Part shown: piece after piece, positions 9,595-17,489 of the stretch
Numbering within the stretch: position 1 is the first letter of the stretch
How the letters are laid out: every line of letters begins with the position of its first letter
Notes under the pieces: model-generated
Databases searched by the model: none
What the model was told of the DNA's origin: nothing
The model's input: only the letters and a program-made list of their open reading frames with translations
Source of the DNA: Caballeronia hypogeia
GTDB lineage: Bacteria > Pseudomonadota > Gammaproteobacteria > Burkholderiales > Burkholderiaceae
Direction: 5' to 3'
DNA: 64,000 nt
Assembly: GCF_001544875.2 (NCBI RefSeq)
Contig: NZ_FCOA02000002.1
Location: 124,001-188,000, forward strand
Made by a program: the position numbers and the translations under genes

Positions 9595-9610
9595 TCACTA
9601 ATATTAGTGA
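9595..9610. promoter_or_regulatory. LacI-family operator O1 (perfect palindrome)
   Basis: TCACTAATATTAGTGA is an exact 16-bp palindrome, unusually AT-rich for this genome, located 32 bp upstream of the regulator's start. Even-length perfect palindromes of this kind are typical LacI-family operators. Likely bound by the adjacent regulator. Confidence 0.75.
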
Positions 9611-9671
9611 TGACCGATGTAAAACGCACGCGTTTATTCATCGATTCGAATCGGGGTTTTCACTGGTTATT

Positions 9672-9683
9672 ACTAATAATATT
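9672..9683. promoter_or_regulatory. Operator-like site O3 upstream of the PhyH-type gene
   Basis: ACTAATAATATT shares the left half-site ACTAAT with O1 and matches 8 of 12 core bases. It abuts a TTGACG hexamer (9682-9687) that may be the -35 element for the dioxygenase gene starting at 9742. Confidence 0.4.
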
Positions 9684-9741
9684 GACGAACGGATTACACG
9701 CGTGCGATTCTGGTTTCGAACTCGAAACGAGGAGGCCACGC

Positions 9742-10530
9742 ATGGGCAAGTACGACGAAGGCGCGCGGGACGCGCTCGCCGAAGCGTTCGAACGAGACGG
9801 CTTCGTGCTGCTGCGTGAGCATTTCCCGCGCGCGAAGATCGAAGCGTGGCGCGACGCGTTCGCGCCTTTGCTCGCACCGCACGTCGAAGCCGATGCCAGC
9901 GGCAATCGTGGTCCGGGCCGGTACTACGTGACGCTGCCGTTCGAAGGCGAATTCGCGGACCCGTCGATCATCTGCGACGAGGACATCGTCGGAATCGTCG
10001 AGCGCGTGGCGGGGCGCGATCCGGTCATGTGTCAGCTCGCCACCGACACGCCCGTGCACGGTTCGAAGCATCAGGACTGGCATCGCGACACGCCGCCGCT
10101 TTTCGACGACGCGCCCGAAACGCCGTCATTCCAGCTCGCGGTGAATTTCCCGCTGGTCGATGTCGATGACCATAACGGCCCGCTGGAAACGACGCGTGGC
10201 ACGCATCGCATGTCGCGGGAAGAGGCGCTCGAAGGTCTCGAAGCAGGGCGCTTCACGGCGGAACGCGTACCGATGCGAATCGGCGACGTCATGATCCGCG
10301 ACGTGCGCGGCCTGCATCGCGGCACGCCGAACCTGACCGGCGAGCCACGTCCGATGGTCGTGATCGGTTATAGCCGCGCGTGGTATTTCCGGCCCGAGGT
10401 GCATATCGACGTGCCGCGCGCCGTGCTTGCCGCATTGCCCGCGCGAGCGCGGCGTCTGTTGCGCTTCAACCCGCAAGTCGAGCGCACGCCGCGCATCTTC
10501 GACGAAAGTTACCGGCAGTTCGCATATTGA
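9742..10530 (+). CDS. Phytanoyl-CoA dioxygenase (PhyH) family protein
   Basis: 262 residues, starting at an ATG preceded by GAGGAGG. The Fe(II)/2-oxoglutarate dioxygenase fold is supported by WHRD (HxD metal ligands) and a distal His in RDVRGLHRGTPN followed by an Arg (PRPMVVIGY) that could bind 2-oxoglutarate. Such enzymes hydroxylate small metabolites; the substrate here is unknown. It is divergent from the LacI gene and overlaps the start of the aldose epimerase gene by 3 bp, so it probably belongs to the same sugar regulon. A role in processing the imported sugar or a sugar conjugate is an inference from context only. Confidence 0.85.
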   Translation: MGKYDEGARDALAEAFERDGFVLLREHFPRAKIEAWRDAFAPLLAPHVEADASGNRGPGRYYVTLPFEGEFADPSIICDEDIVGIVERVAGRDPVMCQLATDTPVHGSKHQDWHRDTPPLFDDAPETPSFQLAVNFPLVDVDDHNGPLETTRGTHRMSREEALEGLEAGRFTAERVPMRIGDVMIRDVRGLHRGTPNLTGEPRPMVVIGYSRAWYFRPEVHIDVPRAVLAALPARARRLLRFNPQVERTPRIFDESYRQFAY

Positions 10531-11459
10531 ACGCCGCCACCGCCGACAAGCTCATCGAGCTGCGCCATGGCGCGCGGCGCGTGCTGCTCGCGCCGGAGAT
10601 CGGCGGCGCGATCGCGGCTTTCGACGAGACGCGTGACGGCCGCGCGATCGACTGGTTGCGTCCCGCGACGCTCGCCGCGCTCGCCGCGCGCGATCCGCTC
10701 GGCATGGCGAGTTTTCCGCTTTTGCCTTATTGCAACCGTATCCGCGATGCGAGTTTCGTGTTCGACGGCGCGCCGGTCGATCTTTCCGGCGACGGCAACG
10801 CGTTCGCGCACGCCCTGCACGGCAATGCGTGGCGGCTGCCCTGGCGCGCGGGCGATGTGTCGGAATCGCGCGCGCGTTTGCATTTTCTGCATGAGCCCTC
10901 GCGCGCGGCGGGGCGCCATTGGCCGTTTGCCTACGAAGCGACGCAGGACATCGCGCTCGATGCACTCAGATTGACCGTGACGATTTCGGCGCGCAACCTG
11001 TCCGATCGGCCGATGCCGTTCGGCATGGGACATCACCCGTACTATCCGCGCACGCGCAACACGCGCATACATGCACGTGTCGCCGCGATGTGGCACAGCA
11101 CGCCCGATCTGCTTCCGACTCATGCGGGACCGCATCCGTGCGTCGATGCGATGGCGTCGAACGAAGGAATGTCCGCCGATGCCTTCGACCTCGACAACAA
11201 CTTCGCCGTCTGGTCGCGCAGCGCGACGATCGCATGGCCGGACGAAGCACGCTCGATCACGCTCGAAGCCTGCGCGCCTTTCGACCACATGGTGGTGTAT
11301 GCGCCGGCGGCGCATCCGGATTTGCTGTGCGTCGAACCGGTGAGCAACGTCGCCGACTGGCTCAATCTCGATGTCGGCCGCGCGCTTACGGGCGGCGCGG
11401 TGCTGCTGCCGGGCGAGTCGGTCAGCGCGACATTCGCCTGGACGACTCGCGTGGACTAA
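10527..11459 (+). CDS. Aldose 1-epimerase (GalM-like mutarotase)
   Basis: 310 residues if started at the TTG that overlaps the preceding stop codon (TTGA); no good ATG lies in frame near the N-terminus. Beta-rich galactose-mutarotase fold: FPLLPYCNRIRDASF is the substrate-binding NR motif, HALHGNAW holds the first catalytic His, GMGHHPYYP the second, and CVEPVSNVADW the conserved C-terminal Glu region. It interconverts alpha and beta anomers of an aldose, which fits a sugar uptake locus. Translational coupling to the dioxygenase gene is likely. Confidence 0.85.
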   Translation: MNAATADKLIELRHGARRVLLAPEIGGAIAAFDETRDGRAIDWLRPATLAALAARDPLGMASFPLLPYCNRIRDASFVFDGAPVDLSGDGNAFAHALHGNAWRLPWRAGDVSESRARLHFLHEPSRAAGRHWPFAYEATQDIALDALRLTVTISARNLSDRPMPFGMGHHPYYPRTRNTRIHARVAAMWHSTPDLLPTHAGPHPCVDAMASNEGMSADAFDLDNNFAVWSRSATIAWPDEARSITLEACAPFDHMVVYAPAAHPDLLCVEPVSNVADWLNLDVGRALTGGAVLLPGESVSATFAWTTRVD

Positions 11460-11471
11460 AAGAGTCCGTCT

Positions 11472-11777
11472 TTACTGACCGAAGAAGACGTTGCAGTTTG
11501 GCACGCTGCAACCGCCGCCATCGCGACGGCCGCTCGCGGACGCGGCGCTCATGCCGCCGTAGGCGGAGCCGTCGCCGGTTTGCTCTTGCGGCGCGGCGGC
11601 GGTTTGCGTCTGATCGGGCGTCGCCTGCGAGATTTGCATCGGGCGCATGGTCTGTATGAGTTGCTGCGCTTCGGGCGGCATGCCTTGCGCGTGCGCCGCG
11701 CCGATGGTGGCGACATTGGTGACGACCGCACAGGCGGCCATCATGGCGATGAGATTCGGATTGATTCTGCGCTTCAT
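11472..11777 (-). CDS. Small secreted hypothetical protein
   Basis: 101 residues with a signal peptide ending in GAAHAQ, then a Gln/Pro/Ala-rich low-complexity stretch and a C-terminus with two cysteines (GGGCSVPNCNVFFGQ) that could form a disulphide. Preceded by AAGGAGCT at good spacing. It ends 12 bp from the converging epimerase gene. No family recognised. Confidence 0.7.
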   Translation of the reverse strand: MKRRINPNLIAMMAACAVVTNVATIGAAHAQGMPPEAQQLIQTMRPMQISQATPDQTQTAAAPQEQTGDGSAYGGMSAASASGRRDGGGCSVPNCNVFFGQ

Positions 11778-11981
11778 GTTCCAGCTCCTTGAAACGAAGG
11801 CACAAGCAGCCGGGATCGCGCGTCTCGGTCTCCTTGCAGCGTGGTCGATGGATGGTGGATGAGATCGAGCGCGCGCCGCGAAGGCCGAAACAACGACTCG
11901 CCCGATGCGCCAATAGCCAGAAAGCCGGGCGCAACGGGTAGCGCTCAGGAGCTAAGGTAAGGCAGCGGGAAAGCAGGCGAA

Positions 11982-12000
11982 ATCCCTATCTGGTAGGGAT
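11982..12000. repeat. Inverted repeat in the 11.8-12.1 kb intergenic stretch
   Basis: ATCCCTA and TAGGGAT flank a 5-bp spacer. There is no following T-tract, so it is more likely a protein-binding site than a terminator. The remaining roughly 270 bp between the two small secreted-protein genes show nothing else recognisable. Confidence 0.35.
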
Positions 12001-12062
12001 GCTTTAGAGGGGAGAGGGGCCCGTACTTGCGGTAAGCCGGGCCGATTCAAACCAAGAAACGT

Positions 12063-12356
12063 TTAGTATGACTTCGCGGCGCCACCGCTAGACGTGCCGG
12101 AAGCCGAACTACCTTTCTTATGCTTGTGCATCTGACTGCCGGAGTTCGATTGCGAGCCCATGGTGTTCGCACCCGATGCGCCCGACGTCGAGCCCGTCAC
12201 GCCATTGCCGTTCGGCGTGCTCATGCCGGTGCCGCCCTGACCCGCGCCGTTGCCGCCCGCTGTGCCGCCGCCGGCACCTGCGCCTTGCGCGAACGCCGCG
12301 CCGGACAGACTCAGAACGATTGCAGAAACGAGCAGACTTCTCTTCGCTTTCTTCAT
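12063..12356 (-). CDS. Small glycine/serine-rich secreted protein
   Basis: 97 residues from the ATG at 12356, which follows GGGAGGAAA. A signal peptide (MKKAKRSLLVSAIVLSLSGAAFAQ) is followed by a Gly/Ala/Ser/Asn/Thr-rich region with no predicted fold and a basic patch (MHKHKKGSS) near the end. Low-complexity secreted proteins like this are common in Burkholderiaceae; the function is unknown. Confidence 0.75.
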   Translation of the reverse strand: MKKAKRSLLVSAIVLSLSGAAFAQGAGAGGGTAGGNGAGQGGTGMSTPNGNGVTGSTSGASGANTMGSQSNSGSQMHKHKKGSSASGTSSGGAAKSY

Positions 12357-12505
12357 GGTTTCCTCCCGTTGATCGATGATTTCGACGCACGCCGCTACTC
12401 GCCGTGCTGCGGCGTCGCGGCTTACATTGCGCAATCGTCGTGCCGCGCGAGGTTCACGCGGGGTCTTGCTAATCAGGTCGCGCAATCAAAAGGAAGAAGG
12501 GATTG

Positions 12506-12727
12506 CTAGGCCAGGGCCTCGTCGCACCATTCGATCGCCCACGCTCGCGCGCAATGCACGGCGTCCGATTCGATGGTGAAGACGTCGAGTTCGCCGGACT
12601 CGAAAATTTCCACATGCGCGGCGGCCTCGCCCGGATCGCGGGTGATGCGCGCATGCGCGTAGTAGCTCCCGTCCGGGTCGTGACGGGCGGTGCAGTCGAT
12701 GTGAAACGTCTTGTAGTCGAATCGCAT
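12506..12727 (-). CDS. Small hypothetical protein
   Basis: 73 residues (MRFDYKTFHIDCTARHDPDG...). The composition is that of a folded acidic alpha/beta protein (YYAHARITRDPGEAAAHVEIFESGELDVFTIES, ending WCDEALA). No signal peptide. The ribosome site is weak and longer starts exist upstream, but those would run into the SOS promoter region. It is divergent from the SOS-controlled repair genes. Family not recognised. Confidence 0.6.
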   Translation of the reverse strand: MRFDYKTFHIDCTARHDPDGSYYAHARITRDPGEAAAHVEIFESGELDVFTIESDAVHCARAWAIEWCDEALA

Positions 12728-12832
12728 GAGGGCTGCGAAGGATGAATTCTGGAGGGCAGGCGCGAAGCATGCGGAAGTGACGACGAGGCTGGAATAAAAC
12801 CATTTGCCTTTGACCGCGCCACTCATATGCGA

Positions 12833-12852
12833 TACTGTATATATATACAGTA
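12833..12852. promoter_or_regulatory. LexA (SOS) box, exact consensus
   Basis: TACTGTATATATATACAGTA is identical to the idealised gamma/betaproteobacterial LexA operator CTG-(TA)5-CAG with its preferred flanking bases, and lies inside a 26-bp perfect palindrome (12830-12855). It sits 11 bp before the start of the radical-SAM gene. A TTGACC hexamer at 12810-12815 could be the -35, placing the box over the -10 and start site, a classic position for LexA repression. Confidence 0.93.
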
Positions 12853-12863
12853 TCGAACTCAAG

Positions 12864-14075
12864 ATGGATCTCTCTGAAAAGCTCGCAATCCTCGCGGACG
12901 CCGCCAAGTACGACGCGTCGTGCGCGAGCGGCGGCGCACCGAAACGCGAGTCGCGCGGCATCGAAGGTCTCGGCGCCAGCACCGGCTCCGGCATCTGCCA
13001 CAGCTTCACGCCCGATGGCCGCTGCGTCTCGCTGCTCAAGATCCTGTTGACCAACTTCTGTCTCTACGACTGCCGCTACTGCATCAACCGTCGTTCGAGC
13101 AACGTGCCGCGCGCCCGCTTCACGCCCGAGGAAGTCGTCAGTCTCACGCTGGATTTCTACCGCCGCAATTACGTCGACGGCCTGTTTCTCAGCTCGGGCG
13201 TGATTCGTTCGTCTAACTACACGATGGAGCAACTCGTTCAGGTCGCGAAATCCCTGCGCGAGCAGCACCAGTTTCGCGGTTATATCCACCTGAAGACGAT
13301 TCCCGATGCCGACCCGGAACTCATCGCGCAGGCCGGACGTTACGCGGACCGTCTGAGCGTGAACATCGAATTGCCGACCGAGATCGGTCTCGAGCGTCTC
13401 GCCCCGGAAAAAAGCGGCCGCACGATCAAGCTTGCGATGGGCAACATTCGCGTGGCGCGCGAGGAGTCGGAAGCGGAGCCGCGCGCGCCGCGCTTCGCGC
13501 CGGCGGGGCAGAGCACGCAGATGATCGTCGGCGCGGACGAAACCGACGACCGCACGATTCTCGGCACCGCCGAAACGCTCTACGGCTCGTATCAGTTGAA
13601 GCGCGTGTACTACTCGGCGTTCAGCCCGATTCCCGACAGCCCGTCCGGCGTGCCGTCGAAGGCGCCGCCGCTGTTGCGCGAGCATCGGCTGTATCAGGCG
13701 GATTTTCTGATGCGCGGCTATGGTTTCGCCGCCGCGGAACTGCTCGGGGACGCCGGCAATCTGCCGCTCGATGTCGATCCGAAGCTTGCCTGGGCGCTCG
13801 CGCATCGCGAACGCTTTCCGGTCGATCTGAACGCCGCGCCCGCGCGCGTGATCGCGCGCGTGCCGGGCATCGGCATGCGCAACGCGAAGCGCATCGTCGA
13901 GTTGCGGCGGGCGCGGCGCGTGCGCTATCAGGACCTCGTGCGGCTGCGTTGCCCGATGGACAAGGTCAAGCCGTTCGTCGTCACGGCGGATTACCGGCCG
14001 CCGCTGGCGGAGACCTCGTCGGAAAGTCTGCGGCGCGCGCTCGCCACTGAACCGGTGCAGTTGTCCCTGATCTGA
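12864..14075 (+). CDS. Radical SAM protein, putative DNA modification/repair (UDG-linked type)
   Basis: 403 residues. The radical-SAM cluster is C66-x3-C70-x2-C73 (CLYDCRYC), which binds a [4Fe-4S] cluster and S-adenosylmethionine. The central part resembles the family annotated as putative DNA modification/repair radical SAM proteins, known to occur beside UDG-like genes. The C-terminal region has a helix-hairpin-helix (DLNAAPARVIARVPGIGMRNAKRIVEL), a DNA-binding element. Controlled by an exact LexA box, so expected to be DNA-damage induced. Its stop overlaps the start of the UdgX gene by one base. The reaction is unknown; the family is recognised from memory. Confidence 0.9.
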   Translation: MDLSEKLAILADAAKYDASCASGGAPKRESRGIEGLGASTGSGICHSFTPDGRCVSLLKILLTNFCLYDCRYCINRRSSNVPRARFTPEEVVSLTLDFYRRNYVDGLFLSSGVIRSSNYTMEQLVQVAKSLREQHQFRGYIHLKTIPDADPELIAQAGRYADRLSVNIELPTEIGLERLAPEKSGRTIKLAMGNIRVAREESEAEPRAPRFAPAGQSTQMIVGADETDDRTILGTAETLYGSYQLKRVYYSAFSPIPDSPSGVPSKAPPLLREHRLYQADFLMRGYGFAAAELLGDAGNLPLDVDPKLAWALAHRERFPVDLNAAPARVIARVPGIGMRNAKRIVELRRARRVRYQDLVRLRCPMDKVKPFVVTADYRPPLAETSSESLRRALATEPVQLSLI

Positions 14076-15490
14076 TGCACGTCATCTCGATCGACGACGA
14101 TTTCGCCGCTTGGCGCGCCGCCGCGCTCGACGCCATCGCGCGCAGGCTCGCGCCCGAATCGATCGACTGGCGCACGGCGCAGGCCGAGCCGGGGTTGTTC
14201 AACGAATCGGCGGCGCCGCAGAAAGTCGATCAGACGCCGCAGATTCGCGTGTCGCGCGAACTCGCCACGCTCTTGAAAGATGCCGCGCATTTCCGCGATT
14301 CGCGGCGCTGGAGCTTTCTCTATCGCGTGCTGTGGCGCTGGGCGCAGGGCGAGCGCGCGGTGGCGTCGGCGGCGGATGAAGACGGCGCGCGGCTCTCTAA
14401 AATGGCCAAGGCGGTGCGGCGCGCGCAGCACGACATGATCGCGTACGTGCGATTCCGGCAGCGCGACGCGGCGCTGGGCGCGCCCGAGTACGTCGCGTGG
14501 CACGAGCCGGATCACGACGTGCTTGCGTGGGGCGCGGAGCATTTCGCGGCGCGCATGGGCAAATCGACGTGGCTCATCGCGACGCCGGACGGCGCGGCCA
14601 TGTTCGACGGCGAGCATCTGCAGATCGAGCGTCGCCGCGCACTCGCCTCCGAGCACGACGTCGACACGCCCGACGCCGCCGAAGCGCTCTGGATGACCTA
14701 TTACCGCAGCATCTTCAACCCCGCGCGGCTGAACGAAGCGGCGCTGGAGCAGCACATGCCGGTGCGTTTCTGGAAAGGATTGCCGGAAGGCGCGCTGATT
14801 CCGCAACTCGTGAGCGATGCGCGCGGCGGGGCGCGGCGCGTCGCGCAGGCGCAGCGGGTCGGCGCGCTCGGCGGCAAGGCGGTGCAGGTCGAGGCGCATG
14901 ACGCCCAGCCGGAACGCGACGCGCCCACCTCGCTCGATACGTGCCGTCGCTGCGACCTCTGGCGCAACGCGACGCAGGCGGTGCACGGCGCGGGATCGGC
15001 GGATGCGCGCATCATGCTGCTCGGTGAGCAGCCCGGCGATCAGGAGGATCTGAAGGGTGAACCGTTCGTCGGACCGGCGGGACAGTTGCTCGACGAAGCC
15101 ATGCAACGCGCGGGCGTGCCGCGCGAGCAGGTATATCTGACCAATGCCGTGAAGCATTTCAAATGGGAGCCGCGCGGCAAGCGGCGCCTGCACAAGACGC
15201 CCGCGCAACAGGAAGTCGAAGCCTGTTCGTACTGGCTCGAACGGGAGTTGCACGAAGTCGGCGCGCGCGTGATCGTCACGCTCGGCGCGACGGCGCTCGC
15301 CGCGCTTTTTGGCCGGCGCGCGACGCTCTCGGCGCATGTCGGACGCGTGGTGCCGTATCGCGACAAGCTCGTCGTCGCGACGTATCACCCGTCGTATGCG
15401 CTGCGCCAGAACGACGAAGCCGCGCGCGAGCGTACCGTCGCGGCCATTGTCGCGGCGCTGGATCAGGCGCGTGAACTGAGTGCGCGTTAG
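14075..15490 (+). CDS. DUF4130 domain fused to UdgX-type uracil-DNA binding protein
   Basis: 471 residues. The N-terminal ~280 residues match the DUF4130 / probable DNA metabolism protein family (SIDWRTAQAEPGLF, LWRWAQGERAVASAADEDG, FYR-like MTYYRSIFNPARLNE, HMPVRFWKGLPEG). From about 285 on is a family-4-like uracil-DNA glycosylase domain: Fe-S cysteines CRRC and EACSYWL, motif GEQPGDQEDLKGEPFVGPAG, and the UdgX-specific basic loop KRRLH with His373. In characterised UdgX this His forms a covalent bond with the uracil site and locks the protein on DNA. NAVKHFKW replaces the usual third cluster cysteine region, as in UdgX. Coupled to the radical-SAM gene under SOS control. Confidence 0.93.
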   Translation: MHVISIDDDFAAWRAAALDAIARRLAPESIDWRTAQAEPGLFNESAAPQKVDQTPQIRVSRELATLLKDAAHFRDSRRWSFLYRVLWRWAQGERAVASAADEDGARLSKMAKAVRRAQHDMIAYVRFRQRDAALGAPEYVAWHEPDHDVLAWGAEHFAARMGKSTWLIATPDGAAMFDGEHLQIERRRALASEHDVDTPDAAEALWMTYYRSIFNPARLNEAALEQHMPVRFWKGLPEGALIPQLVSDARGGARRVAQAQRVGALGGKAVQVEAHDAQPERDAPTSLDTCRRCDLWRNATQAVHGAGSADARIMLLGEQPGDQEDLKGEPFVGPAGQLLDEAMQRAGVPREQVYLTNAVKHFKWEPRGKRRLHKTPAQQEVEACSYWLERELHEVGARVIVTLGATALAALFGRRATLSAHVGRVVPYRDKLVVATYHPSYALRQNDEAARERTVAAIVAALDQARELSAR

Positions 15491-15493
15491 CGT

Positions 15494-16282
15494 TCAGAAC
15501 GCCGCGCGCACCACGCCGCCGTCCGCGCGCAGGGCCGCGCCGTTCGTCGCCGACGACAACTCCGAGCACACGTACGCCACCGTATCCGCGATTTCCTCGG
15601 GCGTGATGAAGCGCTTGAGAATCGACGTCGGGCGCGCTTCCTGGAAGAACTGCGTCTCGAACTCGTGAAAGCTCTTGCCGCCCGAAAGCTTTTCGACGAA
15701 ATCGGTGACGCCTTCGGAGCTGGTCGGTCCCGGCAGCACTGAATTCACCGTGACGCCGGTGCCCGCGCAAGTCTCGGCGAGTCCGCGCGCGAGCGAGATC
15801 TGCGCCGACTTCGTCACGCCGTAGTGAATCATCTCGACCGGAATCTGGATGCCGCTTTCGCTGCTGATGAACACGACGCGCCCCCAGTTCTTCTCCTTCA
15901 TCTTCGGCAGATACGCACGCGAGAGCCGCACGCCGGACATCACGTTGGCGTTGAAGAAGCGCAGCCATTCGTCGTCGGAAATCTGTTCGAACGGGTTGGG
16001 ATCGAAGATGCCCATGTTGTTCACGAGAATATCGACGTGCGGAAAGCGCTGCACGAGCGCGTCGACCTGCGCGGGATCGGAGACGTCGCCGGCAAACCCT
16101 TCGGCCTGCGCGTTCGGCACGAGGTCACGCAGTTTCGCGAGCGCGGCATCGACGGAAGCCTGCGAGCGGCCATTGACGATCACGCGCGCGCCCTCGCGCG
16201 CCAGCGCCACGGCGATCGCGTGACCAATGCCCTTCGTCGATCCGGAAACCAGTGCGAGTTTGTTGGCGATCTTGAGATCCAT
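15494..16282 (-). CDS. SDR-family NAD(P)-dependent oxidoreductase
   Basis: 262 residues from the ATG at 16282, which has GGAGCAG upstream. Classical short-chain dehydrogenase: cofactor motif GSTKGIGHA, NNMG, catalytic Ser in VVFISSESG, and Y-x3-K in HYGVTKSAQ; VLPGPT follows. The insertion near residues 200-230 (VEKLSGGKSFHEFETQFFQ) is characteristic of a subgroup in Burkholderiaceae. Substrate unknown. It ends 4 bp from the converging UdgX gene. Confidence 0.88.
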   Translation of the reverse strand: MDLKIANKLALVSGSTKGIGHAIAVALAREGARVIVNGRSQASVDAALAKLRDLVPNAQAEGFAGDVSDPAQVDALVQRFPHVDILVNNMGIFDPNPFEQISDDEWLRFFNANVMSGVRLSRAYLPKMKEKNWGRVVFISSESGIQIPVEMIHYGVTKSAQISLARGLAETCAGTGVTVNSVLPGPTSSEGVTDFVEKLSGGKSFHEFETQFFQEARPTSILKRFITPEEIADTVAYVCSELSSATNGAALRADGGVVRAAF

Positions 16283-16607
16283 GTCTGCTCCTTCGTGACG
16301 GTTGATGTAGTTTGACGGCGTTTGACGGGTTGCGCCGCGCGATGCGGTGCGTCGGCTGAAGTTAACCAGAAGCCCGCGAAGCGTGCAGAAACGGTGTTTC
16401 GGCGCGCTGCCGAAGACGCTTTTCGAATGCCCCGAAAGCCTTGCCGAACAAGGCTCTCCGGTCGATGAAACCCCGCGACATAAATGCTCGCTGGCCGCAC
16501 TTGCCGCCATCCTCCATAGTTGCGCCCAGCGTGAAACGAAACGAAGCAGCAGCGAGAACCCGGAGCCGTATCACGCATCCACGAATCCACCATTCCAGAG
16601 GTGCAAC

Positions 16608-17405
16608 ATGTCCAGCCCGATCAACTTCTCGTCGCTCAACACGTTCTTCAAGAAGGCGCGCGGCGCGGCGCTCGCTAGCGTCGTCATCGGCACGGCGATG
16701 CTTGCTGGCTGCGCGAGCAATCCGGCGCAGGCATCGAATCAATATGGCCAGTACGCGCAGACCGTCGCGGCCACGCCCGCCATGCGGCCCGATACCATCT
16801 ACGTCTACTCGTTCGCCAGCGACGCGAGCGACGTCAAGCTCGACAATCACGGCATGATCTCGAAGATCGGCTCGGCGTTCTCCGGCGATTCGCAAGCGCA
16901 GAAGCAGACGCAGGACGCCATCGCGGCGCAGGAGGAAGTCGCCAACGAGATCGTCGCGAAACTCCAGTCGATGGGCCTGCGCGCCGTGCGCGCCGACGTG
17001 CCGCCGCCGCAAGACCAGAACGTGCTGGTCGTGGAAGGCAACTTCAACACGATCGATGCCGGCAATCGCCGCCGCCGCATGCTGATCGGTCTGGGCGCGG
17101 GCGAGAGCAAGGTCGGCGCGACGGTGCAGCTCGTGTACAAGCCCGCGAACGGCGCGCCGCAACTGCTCGAACAGTTCGACGCCAAGGCCGACAGCGGCCA
17201 CGCGCCTGGCATGGCGGAAATGGCGGGCGTCGGCGCGGCGGCGGGGCATGTCGTGAGTTCGATCGCAGTGTCCGGCGGATTGCACGCGGTATCGGAAAAG
17301 AAGCACGCGGATGTCTCGTCCGATGAAAAACGTCTCGCCGATTCCATCGCGAAGCAGATCGCCAAGCTCGGCCAGGATCAGGGCTGGATGCCGGCGAAGA
17401 GCTGA
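16608..17405 (+). CDS. DUF4410-like lipoprotein
   Basis: 265 residues. Lipoprotein signal with lipobox MLAGC (Cys near residue 35). The mature part contains TIYVYSFASDASDV, VVEGNFNTIDAGNRRRRMLIGLGAGESKVGATVQLV and a glycine/alanine helix region, resembling DUF4410 envelope proteins of unknown function. Monocistronic by position, with an AGAGGTG ribosome site. Confidence 0.78.
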   Translation: MSSPINFSSLNTFFKKARGAALASVVIGTAMLAGCASNPAQASNQYGQYAQTVAATPAMRPDTIYVYSFASDASDVKLDNHGMISKIGSAFSGDSQAQKQTQDAIAAQEEVANEIVAKLQSMGLRAVRADVPPPQDQNVLVVEGNFNTIDAGNRRRRMLIGLGAGESKVGATVQLVYKPANGAPQLLEQFDAKADSGHAPGMAEMAGVGAAAGHVVSSIAVSGGLHAVSEKKHADVSSDEKRLADSIAKQIAKLGQDQGWMPAKS

Positions 17406-17489
17406 TCCGGCGAACTCGGGCAATAGTGGGTCCGGAACGTGCTTCAAAATGGAATCCGGACGCATGTTCGCTTCGCGAGGCCCGCGCGT

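Noticed and set aside
9433..9741. N-terminal extension of the PhyH-type protein
   Set aside because: It would run through the LacI operators and divergent promoter; the ATG at 9742 has a strong Shine-Dalgarno sequence.
12017..12042. GGCCCG...CGGGCC inverted repeat near 12.02 kb
   Set aside because: Short GC stem with a long loop and no T-tract; expected by chance in this composition.
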